Source: Marchantia polymorpha subsp. ruderalis (Eukaryota > Streptophyta > Marchantiopsida > Marchantiales > Marchantiaceae). From it: a DNA stretch of 64,000 nucleotides. The position numbers and the translations under genes were made by a program. Positions 8,342 through 16,126 of the stretch are shown here, in pieces. Numbering within the stretch: the stretch's first letter is position 1; every line of letters begins with the position of its first letter. Where the stretch lies: positions 17,648,001 through 17,712,000 of the forward strand of contig AP031354.1 of NCBI GenBank assembly GCA_037833965.1, read 5' to 3'. The notes below the pieces were generated by a model, which saw only the letters and a program-made list of their open reading frames with translations, was not told the origin of the DNA and ran no database searches.

Positions 8342-11167
8342 TTCCTCATCCGGATACACCTCGTCTCCTTCCTCCTCAATGGAGCAGCAAGTGACGTAGC
8401 CCACAAAGTCTTCCGACGTTTCGGTCTCTGAAGTGCATGATGAGCTGGTCTCCCCTCCGGTTGTGTAACCGGAGGTGGTGGAAGGTGTTTCGCCCTCATG
8501 GGGTACCTTGGTCCACGGTACGGTAATGACAGTCGGAGGGTCAGCAGGGCTACGGAACTGTAATCTCTTCCTACTCCAGTCACACCTTGCTTTGGCTTCG
8601 TATAGCCACGGTCTGCCAAGCAGCACATCATAACCTTTCTTCATCAGAGGTTGCAGTATTATGTAGGACAGTTGAAAGTCCACTCCTCCAATGTTGGTTC
8701 TCACATTGCTCAACATTCCTAGTGGCATTCTGCGTGTTTGATCGGCCAGTCGCAATACTCGGGATGTAGGCTCGAAGGTCTGGAACCCCAAGGAGTTCGC
8801 TGTCTCCTCGGTCATGATATTCACGCCCGAGCCGGAGTCCACTGGTACCTTCTGTATGACGCAGCCTCCGATCTCTACTTCGATCTCTGGAGGTCCCAGG
8901 TCTCCTCCTTCCACTCTGTACACAGCCGGAAGTTTCTCTTTTCGGGGTTTGCGTGGTCGGCGCAACGAAAGCATCAGCATCCTCCTGTACGTCTTATTGT
9001 CTTCCAACAACTGGTGGAAGGAAATATTTGCCCTCTGGCTCCCCATGTCTTCCACTATGTCGTAGGGAGTGTTGGAAGTCACGGCCGGAAGTTTCCCTGT
9101 ACTCGCGGTCGGAAGGGGTGTAGGGGGCCTAACTGCCTTCCGGTCGTCGGATGTCATTCCGGCGCCCAGTGCTTCCTTGATGAGGTGACTCACCTCATCT
9201 TTGATGTCCGGAAGGTAATCTCGAGTCCGGAACTCTTCTGAATACCTGTCCGCTTTTTCTGGGTTCTGCTCCGGCTGGGTGTTTCTCATAGCCGGAGGTG
9301 TACCCGGCCTTCTCCTCGGGCCTTCTCTAACTTCTTTAGACTTCTTCCTTTCTTCCCTACGCTCGAGGCGGCGAGTGTCCTCGTGGCCTTCTCCTCTCCT
9401 CTTCGAACTTCGGGTTTCTACCCGGCCGCACATTACTTCTTCCTCCGGCCATACTTCGTTTTCTTCAGCTGGGTCCAGACTCAGTTCTACCTGGTTGACC
9501 TGCACTTCTTCCTTGCCAGGTGTTGATACGAAACGCACGGCTGGCCTAGGGATTTGGGGCTGGTCACATTCAGCTGCTGTATGTCCGGACTTCTTGCAAT
9601 TGCTGCACAATGGTGCATACCCCATTGGCTTCCTCGGGTGGGGACAACTTGGCGCGTAATGCCCCATGTCTCCGCAGTTGTAGCAACCATCGAATTGTGG
9701 TCGAGTTCGGTTGTGATTTCCTGGAGGTGCCATGCGTCTTGGTGGGAGTGTACCCGCCATTTCCCTCGGAACAAAGCGCGGTATATGCACCGGTGGGTTC
9801 GGAGTTGTAGCTGGAGCTGTCTGTACCGAGTAGGCGGTGTCCTCAACCTGCTCAGTATAATACATAGGCGGCTCAGCATAATACATGGGGGTCTCCCACT
9901 GTGGTGCCCATTCGACCGCATTCACTGGGTAAGATGGCCTCGCGGACATGCACTCCGTGTTGGCATGTCCCACCTGTCCGCACGTAGTACACCAGAGATT
10001 CGCTCGTTGTCTCGCAGGTGATTTACGTCGGTCTTGGCCTCCCACTACATGAACTTTCAGGTCCGCAAAATTCTTCACCAGGTTGTCTACCTTGGCTGCG
10101 ATGTCCCCTTGAGTCTTCACTGGGATTCCCTTACCTCGATCCTTCTTCTTGATCGCACTGCGTTTCTTCTTCCGTCTTTCTTCTTCTGAAGATGACGAGT
10201 CCTCTTCCTCTTCCGAGGAAGAACTTGATTCGGAGGAGCTTGATTCTTCTGTCGAGGAAGGCGAGTTCCTTCTCTTCCGACGTCCGCCTTGCGACTTCTT
10301 CTTCGTCGACCGTCGGTCGCGTCTTCGAGTATCAAGGGTTGACGTCTCAAAGGTCTCCGCGGAAGCTATCACATCTTGGATTGTGTCAGTCTTGCCTCTC
10401 CTACAGAAGGTCTCCATTTCTCTTGAGAGCCCTGTCACATACCAATCCACTGCCTGTTGTACCGAATACGGTTCTCCCGGGCCTGTCTTCGGAATTCGAT
10501 CTAGGAGGTCTTGGAATCTCTCCGTGTAGTCTCGAAGATTCTCCTTCCGCTCGCGTCGAAGATTTCGAAGCCGGGTCAGAACTCGACTGTCGTATCCGAG
10601 TTCGCGGAACCGCTTCAGAAACTTTTCCTTGAGCTGAGCCCAGGTCCGGATGCCAGTGGGGTCGGTGCTCTCATGGTTGTACCAGCTACGCGCTCGTCTG
10701 CGTAGCAGGCTAGGAAAGATTCGTAATCTGTCTTCATCACTGGTCTCACGATTGGCGATGGAGACAGACTCGAAGAGCTTTATGTATGAATCTGCATCAT
10801 CGTCGTCGCCCGTTCCCGTGTATCTTGGATACGAATGTTTGGTGGTAGGTTGGGAAAACACCTGGCGGAGATTGGCTTGATGTTCTGCCATCGGTGATCC
10901 TGTCGACGGACTGATCCTAGGTTGGCCAAACTCAGGAAGAGTTCCCGTCGGAGGGATGTCCAATAGAACTGTTAGCTCAATGCCCTCGGTAGGTGAACTG
11001 GAACGCCTTTGTCTTCCAGTAGTCGGTGATGGCGATCTTTCTGCAGAGTCCTCACCGGGAGTCTTCTTTTTAGTTCGCCGTTTTGTTTCCACGGCTTTTT
11101 CTGAATCTCGACGGAGTTTCCGTGTGGCTCTCGCACTCAGGTTTCCCACACTATCGCTCGTCGACAT
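8339..11167 (-). CDS. gag: Element A gag-protease polyprotein (942 aa)
   Basis: The ATG at 11167 lies 43 bases after the PBS and opens MSTSDSVGN; B has the equivalent start at 30686. The capsid region contains ARSWYNHES, WAQLKEKFLKRFRELGY and AVDWYVTGL, typical of a retrotransposon gag domain. A Ser/Glu-rich then Lys-rich stretch follows. There are three CCHC zinc knuckles at about residues 394-407, 493-507 and 520-533 (CTTCGQVGHANTEC, CYNCGDMGHYAPSC, CSNCKKSGHTAAEC). An aspartic protease with the active-site motif VDSGSGVNIM lies near residue 775. The ORF ends at TAG 8339-8341. Gag should form the particle and package RNA; protease should process Gag and Gag-Pol. The protease is therefore on the gag side of the stop. 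Confidence 0.95.
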   Translation of the reverse strand: MSTSDSVGNLSARATRKLRRDSEKAVETKRRTKKKTPGEDSAERSPSPTTGRQRRSSSPTEGIELTVLLDIPPTGTLPEFGQPRISPSTGSPMAEHQANLRQVFSQPTTKHSYPRYTGTGDDDDADSYIKLFESVSIANRETSDEDRLRIFPSLLRRRARSWYNHESTDPTGIRTWAQLKEKFLKRFRELGYDSRVLTRLRNLRRERKENLRDYTERFQDLLDRIPKTGPGEPYSVQQAVDWYVTGLSREMETFCRRGKTDTIQDVIASAETFETSTLDTRRRDRRSTKKKSQGGRRKRRNSPSSTEESSSSESSSSSEEEEDSSSSEEERRKKKRSAIKKKDRGKGIPVKTQGDIAAKVDNLVKNFADLKVHVVGGQDRRKSPARQRANLWCTTCGQVGHANTECMSARPSYPVNAVEWAPQWETPMYYAEPPMYYTEQVEDTAYSVQTAPATTPNPPVHIPRFVPREMAGTLPPRRMAPPGNHNRTRPQFDGCYNCGDMGHYAPSCPHPRKPMGYAPLCSNCKKSGHTAAECDQPQIPRPAVRFVSTPGKEEVQVNQVELSLDPAEENEVWPEEEVMCGRVETRSSKRRGEGHEDTRRLERREERKKSKEVREGPRRRPGTPPAMRNTQPEQNPEKADRYSEEFRTRDYLPDIKDEVSHLIKEALGAGMTSDDRKAVRPPTPLPTASTGKLPAVTSNTPYDIVEDMGSQRANISFHQLLEDNKTYRRMLMLSLRRPRKPRKEKLPAVYRVEGGDLGPPEIEVEIGGCVIQKVPVDSGSGVNIMTEETANSLGFQTFEPTSRVLRLADQTRRMPLGMLSNVRTNIGGVDFQLSYIILQPLMKKGYDVLLGRPWLYEAKARCDWSRKRLQFRSPADPPTVITVPWTKVPHEGETPSTTSGYTTGGETSSSCTSETETSEDFVGYVTCCSIEEEGDEVYPDEE

Positions 11168-11210
11168 TCACCGAGCATTGCTGCTCAAGGTTTCTGGTGT
11201 TGACGCACTG

Positions 11211-11228
11211 TCCCCGGCAGCGGCGCCA
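11211..11228 (-). other. Primer-binding site of element A (tRNA-Asp type)
   Basis: The sense sequence TGGCGCCGCTGCCGGGGA matches, with one mismatch, the complement of the plant tRNA-Asp(GTC) 3' end as I remember it. It is 22 bases from the LTR edge, which is unusually far. The identical 18-mer is in element B at 30733-30750. Confidence 0.85.
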
Positions 11229-11250
11229 AAAAGGAGTTGTCGGCTCCTTA
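11229..11250 (-). other. Hairpin spacer between U5 and PBS (element A)
   Basis: The 22-base spacer reads in sense as T, stem AAGGAG, loop CCGACAA, stem CTCCTT, TT. Element B has stem AAGAAG/CTTCTT with the same loop, so a G-C pair is replaced by an A-T pair. This is covariation supporting a real fold. Confidence 0.75.
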
Positions 11251-12148
11251 TGTAATAACCCACCAAAGGCTAAAACTGCAGTATGGTGGTAAAAAGATCG
11301 AACCCACAGGGACAGAGGCAACACACAGAGTAAAAGTGTCACGTTTAACAGACTTTTGGTAGAGTTTGAATTCTAGGCGACTGTCACTCCCAGAAATACT
11401 GTAGTGCTCGACTCGGAGGCTCGACTCGGAGGAGGAACTCAACTCGGAGGATGCTCGGAGGATGCACGGTACAGCTTGGTCACTCAACACACACACACAC
11501 ACACACCTGAAACTGGCAAAAAGCACAACTCGGAGGTCGGTCAGGACCTCCGCTTCGGATTTCAGGAGGAAAGTGTTTCGCAAGTTCACTCAGAGGTTCT
11601 GCAGGAAGTGCCTCCCACTCCGGCTTTTACTGCCCTTCCGCCAGGAACTAGCGGGGGTACCCGGACTGGACTTCTCACTTCGGAACGAAGCCTCTACGTA
11701 CGCCGTGGACGTCACCCTCGACTATCACACAAAACGCAGGGAGTGCAGACCCGACTGAGAACTTACTGAAAACACGATCCAGTAACACACACACAACCTG
11801 AATTACAAACCAAGGTTTACACGAAGTAATGAAACTTCACATTGGCATTCAGGGGAAACTTCCCGTAGGAGTACAATCAGGATATGTCACTCGAAGGAGT
11901 AAGGGGGAACTGTTCAAGTATCTAACTCGCAGCCGGCTCTGAGTATCAGAAATCACCCGCAGGTGCAGATCCGCACTACTCAAGTCTCTAACCGGGTACT
12001 AGCTCTAAACATTCAGCCGAAGGCCTTCAACTACAACATACGGTAACTTCGCTATGCTGCAGCTTCTCTACGTGGTGCCAGGACCAAAATGCACAAACAC
12101 GCCAAGAAAGTGAGTTCCTGATCTGCACTTCCGAAACTGGAAGAGTCC

Positions 12149-12165
12149 CAAGGCAAAACGCCTTG
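12149..12165 (-). promoter_or_regulatory. Hairpin just downstream of the TATA box (right LTR of A)
   Basis: Stem CAAGGC/GCCTTG with loop GTTTT, as in the left LTR. In the 5' LTR it lies at the predicted U3/R boundary that drives the genomic RNA. Confidence 0.6.
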
Positions 12166-12170
12166 ATCTA

Positions 12171-12177
12171 CTTTATA
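12171..12177 (-). promoter_or_regulatory. TATA box driving element A genomic RNA
   Basis: TATAAAG on the minus strand, downstream of the U3 ORF and about 0.9 kb upstream of the PBS. Predicted start is near 12147. The 5' LTR copy of the U3 ORF is therefore upstream of the main promoter and not in the genomic RNA. Confidence 0.7.
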
Positions 12178-12210
12178 CTCTCAAAAGATCCTAACTAGCA
12201 CTACGCTATC

Positions 12211-14766
12211 CTATCTACCACTCGCAGCATCTGCGCGAAACCAAACTACTCTACTGCACTCAGCAGATCCGGTGCTACGCCTCCTGCGCGCCGGACTGCT
12301 CCGCGTACTATCTCTACCTTGCCAGTCTTCCGACCGGCTGCGTAACCCCAGGCGTCGGAGCGCTGCAGTGACTTCCGACTGCAAGTGCGCCATAGTGTCG
12401 CGCGCACCCGACAAGAAAGTTTCTAATTTTCTTGCCACTCGCCGCCGACTCCGACTATCACCTTCCGTCAAGGCCGCCGCCCGAAGCTCGAACTCCCGGA
12501 GTGTAACCCTCTCTTGAGCTGCCACCTCCCAATGGGTGTATCCGTTTAGACAACGAGTCACCCGTGCCGCCAACTCTCCTCGTGCCCTGCAGCTGCTCTC
12601 CACCTCTGCCAGCTGCATTTCTAAATCCGCACGTTGTGCCCTCAAATCCGAGCACTCGGTTTGCAAGTTGCACAACAACTCCTCATCCTCCTTGCGGGCT
12701 CTTTGACTTTCCTCTAAGGCGCGCGTCTGGCGCGCAAGCTCGGCTGCTAGGACTTTGTTCTGTCTCCGCTCCTCCTGCAGTTCCGACTCGATCTTTGCCC
12801 GTATTAGTTCGGCCTCCGCCTGACTCTTCGTCGCCGCATCCTCCTTCTGCTGCTGCAAGGCTTGGTACAGCTTCTGGGTGACCGCCAGGTGTTGTCGGAG
12901 GGCGGTGTTCCTTTCCACATATACTTGGCAACTAGAGGCCCACTTTGCCACCTTGATCCTCGTCCTTCGCCTGATAGTCTCCACATAAGACTGCGGTTTT
13001 AAGGCACTTCCGTATTTGGATGTCTTGCGATCCAGATATCGCAGGAGTGGAACTATCTGTTCGCACAGCACCCCTGTTGGCGTTTTCTGCACCGAATCCT
13101 CTTCTTGTTCTTCCGAGCTCGTCTCATCCTCAGTCTCGAGGATCTCAGTTGCCACCGAATCCCTTGGCGACTCCCTGGAACTGTGGCGCGCAGCAGCTTC
13201 TGCTGCGACTGCTGCTCCACTGCCTGCTAAAATATCCAGGGCAGTGGGAGATCCCACTGCTTGAGCCCCTGTTCCGGCTCGATCTTCGGTTTGTGAAGGG
13301 GTCGACGCCGCAGTGACTTTTGTCACTCTTGCACCGCCCGCTTCTGCTGCCTGTCCTTCCGGCGCAATCTGCGCGGAAGGTGTCCTTGCTGAAGGTGCGT
13401 CCGCCGAAGGCGTCCGCACACTGGTCGTTGGCTCCATCCGTCTCGCAGTCGGCGAATCCGGCTGACTCTCTGTTGTCCGACTCGCAGTCGGCCGACCAGC
13501 AGTTGTCCGACTGGGAGTCGGATACACCCTGCGCGTCTTGACTCCACTTGGCCTGCTTGTTGGGGGCGTTCTTCCAGAAGTGCCTTCCGCCGAAGACGAC
13601 CCTCTGAGGATTGTTGGCTCGTCAGCCAAACTCTCTTCTGCTTCCGGCCTGCTGTCCGGTTCAACGCGCCGTTCAGTTGGCCTTCCTCCCGCTTGTCGAC
13701 CTTCAGTCATCCGACTCGCAGTCGGCCGGCTGTCAGTCCTTCCATCTCCTCCCGAAGGCCGTGGTGCCTTCTGTGCAGAGGTTTCTGCCGTCTTCCCTAG
13801 GACCTGAGCAATTATCTCTTCCTGTGTGAGATTCCGCCGGGTCGGAGTTCGCCTGGTCTCCTCAGTAACAGTTGGCATTCTGCGTGCCCTCTGTTTTGGT
13901 CGACTGTGAGGCTCGGGGGTGGGCCGACCACGAGTCGGCGCAGCTGGTACTTCCGGCTGCTTGTCCTCAGGTCTCTCATCCCACTTCCGCTTGCGCGGAA
14001 TGCGCTCACTTCGACGTTCTTCTGCTGCTCTGGCTGGAGCCGGAGCCGGAGGCGTACTGGCAGGTTCCTCGTCCGGATCCGTGTCTACTTCGGCCTCCCT
14101 CGAATATCTACCTGGATAAGACCGGCTCAGCTGCGGAAACCGAGTTTTCTCAGCATTCGTCAAACATCCCATCGCCCGGTAAAACACGATTAAGTAAGGC
14201 GATAGATGATTGAGCGTTCCTCCCCTCTCTTCTTGCGCATGTTGGCGCGTCACCTTCCACAGGAGCCGTGCCCAATGCACCGGAGCTCCTGACAACACTA
14301 GCTCCACGAACTCTACCTGCCAACCATGCATGTAAGCGGTCTTGGTCGGCTGCAATATCTGCAGCAATGCTGTCGCGACATTTCTCCGCAATCGATCCTT
14401 GTAATCCCGAGTCCGGAAACCGTTCTTGGGATGTCTAGCCACCTTGAAGAGCTCATTGTAAGAGACTTCTTCCTCCTGGGACACTTTCACGCTGTCGGCC
14501 TCGAAGAGGAGATCCCCTTCCTCGCCGGCACACCTGCCCAACACCTGCGCCCAATTGCAAATTTCCCATCTCTCTGGGTGTGGGCGAAATCCGCGAGAAG
14601 GCTTGTGTCTCTCTTGCAGATACTCGCGCACCATCTCCGGACACGTCCAATTCCACCCCCAGAGGAGAAAATCGAGCTTCAGCCTCGTCAGCACATCTTG
14701 AAATGCGCGTAGACCGATCTGCGGCACCCTGAGTGGAGACACTCGTAGTTGGGGAACCTTCGACAT
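12211..14766 (-). CDS. U3-encoded ORF of element A (right LTR), uncharacterised 851-aa protein
   Basis: Second copy of the LTR-borne ORF, giving the same protein as the left copy. The ATG is at 14766 and the stop is TAG at 12211-12213. Domain order is the same: conserved N-terminal domain, palindrome-rich disordered middle, coiled-coil C-terminus. This copy lies upstream of the TATA box. It would be expressed only if U3 holds a second promoter or if transcription enters from flanking DNA. No candidate TATA box stood out to me in 14767-16121. Confidence 0.72.
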   Translation of the reverse strand: MSKVPQLRVSPLRVPQIGLRAFQDVLTRLKLDFLLWGWNWTCPEMVREYLQERHKPSRGFRPHPERWEICNWAQVLGRCAGEEGDLLFEADSVKVSQEEEVSYNELFKVARHPKNGFRTRDYKDRLRRNVATALLQILQPTKTAYMHGWQVEFVELVLSGAPVHWARLLWKVTRQHAQEERGGTLNHLSPYLIVFYRAMGCLTNAEKTRFPQLSRSYPGRYSREAEVDTDPDEEPASTPPAPAPARAAEERRSERIPRKRKWDERPEDKQPEVPAAPTRGRPTPEPHSRPKQRARRMPTVTEETRRTPTRRNLTQEEIIAQVLGKTAETSAQKAPRPSGGDGRTDSRPTASRMTEGRQAGGRPTERRVEPDSRPEAEESLADEPTILRGSSSAEGTSGRTPPTSRPSGVKTRRVYPTPSRTTAGRPTASRTTESQPDSPTARRMEPTTSVRTPSADAPSARTPSAQIAPEGQAAEAGGARVTKVTAASTPSQTEDRAGTGAQAVGSPTALDILAGSGAAVAAEAAARHSSRESPRDSVATEILETEDETSSEEQEEDSVQKTPTGVLCEQIVPLLRYLDRKTSKYGSALKPQSYVETIRRRTRIKVAKWASSCQVYVERNTALRQHLAVTQKLYQALQQQKEDAATKSQAEAELIRAKIESELQEERRQNKVLAAELARQTRALEESQRARKEDEELLCNLQTECSDLRAQRADLEMQLAEVESSCRARGELAARVTRCLNGYTHWEVAAQERVTLREFELRAAALTEGDSRSRRRVARKLETFLSGARDTMAHLQSEVTAALRRLGLRSRSEDWQGRDSTRSSPARRRRSTGSAECSRVVWFRADAASGR

Positions 14767-16121
14767 TGCGTTGCCTGCACACACAAACGTTCTCCCTTTC
14801 GCTCACTCTCTCACAATCGCCACTGCGCGTCGGCCACTCAAGCACTGACTGCTCACTCTCTCTGCGCTCGTTCAAGATCGCTACTCCCAATTCTTTCAAG
14901 GTCCGCCAAGATCCTTGTGCAACTCGTCTCCGCACTCTCTACTCTCACTGGAGGTCGCTCCGCCCTTCCGCGTAATCTTGGAACTGGAAATTGCAAAGTC
15001 AAGAATGAGAGAATGAGACTGGAGCGCAGTCTTTTCTTCTCCGATTTCAAGAACGTCCAACGTTCTTACTGGTTGCAACGTACGCAGCCGGCTATACGGC
15101 TTAACGGTTCGCCCTTTGCATGCGCGAATTCACGTCTCCGCATTGCGCGCATTCGCATGCTTAAACGTTGAATTCTCCCGCCGCCGCCACCTTCCGGACT
15201 CGAGTCCGCTGCAGGGTATACGTCGGCCCTGTTGTCTTTTCCTAACCCGCCCTTCTCCGGAGGCGTGTCGCCGCTGGTGCGTTCATTATCCGTCGGCGCC
15301 TTGCTGGAGGCGCACATCCAGCCGGAGCGAATTACGCCGGCGCGCAGTCGTACCGCCTATTTTGTCCTTTATGCCTCGTCCGTTGCTGCCAGCGCATATC
15401 CGTCAGCGCAACTCATGCCAGCGCATCCGGCCGTCAGCGCCACGTCGGAGGCGTACATCCGACCGGCGCTTTCCTTCCATGAACAGCCGCCAAGGGCGCT
15501 TCCGACTCTGAGTTGGTTTCCTCCTGTGAGCGCGCGATTCCGCCGAAGGCGCATCGCTGAGGGCGTACGGGAATCCTTTCCGGCTGTGAACCCTAGCGCG
15601 AACGGCGCATGTCCGGCTACGAGTTTTCCGACGCTCATAACTTCTCCATTCCTGATCCATCTCCGGCGCTCTTGGACTCGTTAGAACGAGCGTCCCGAGC
15701 TCTTCCTAATGCAACTTCAACCAACTGGATCTACCGTGTATCCCGATTGTTATGAAGGTTTTCCCTTTCCGCGCTAGCGGCGCTTCGCCGAAGGCGCACT
15801 CATGGTCGGATGCCTTTAGAGGTCCGGGCCCTTCTCCTGACGTCTTTAGCAAAACCTCCTCCTGAGGTGTCTGCGCCGGAAGCGTAGCTTCCTTATACGC
15901 TAGAGGCGCGTGAGTAGAGACATCTCAAAAAGGAGCTTTTGCCGAAGGCGCCGAAGACGTTGGCGTTGGTACATCCGACTACGTGATTCTTTGTGCCCTC
16001 GTGACGATCTCAGCAATCCACTCTATTTAGCGTACCCTTCTCTAGCTACAAACACTGCTTTGGTACTAGTTTTCTAAAATTGTTTAAATTCTGCAAAAAA
16101 AACAAAAAGTGTGTTACCACA

Positions 16122-16126
16122 CATTT
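16122..16126. repeat. Target-site duplication of element A, right copy (cattt)
   Basis: The same cattt as at 585-589, directly after the LTR terminus TTACCACA. Beyond it the U3 ORF of element B resumes. Confidence 0.95.

Larger units (their letters stand above)
590..16121 (-). mobile_element. Element A: young, complete Ty3/gypsy retrotransposon with coding LTRs
   Basis: A is 15,532 bp and is transcribed on the minus strand. It has two 4,871-bp LTRs (590-5460 and 11251-16121), a tRNA-Asp-type PBS at 11211-11228, an intact gag-protease ORF, an in-frame TAG, an intact RT-RNaseH-integrase ORF, a PPT at 5461-5473 and 5-bp target duplications. I saw only a couple of base differences between the LTRs (for example 1346 against 12007 and 1616 against 12277), so insertion was recent and the source was probably active. 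Integrase lacks a chromodomain, which points to the non-chromovirus side of plant Ty3/gypsy (Athila/Tat-like or a bryophyte relative). The exact lineage needs an RT phylogeny. It is inserted in the U3 ORF of element B. Confidence 0.95.
11251..16121 (-). repeat. Element A right (5') LTR, 4,871 bp
   Basis: It is the same length as the left LTR and nearly identical. In sense it begins at 16121 (TGTGGTAACAC) and ends at 11251. The stretch 14767-16121 is the noncoding start of U3, about 1.36 kb. I see only palindrome-rich GC sequence there. R-U5 is about 12146-11251 and contains a CA microsatellite near 11489-11506. Confidence 0.95.
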
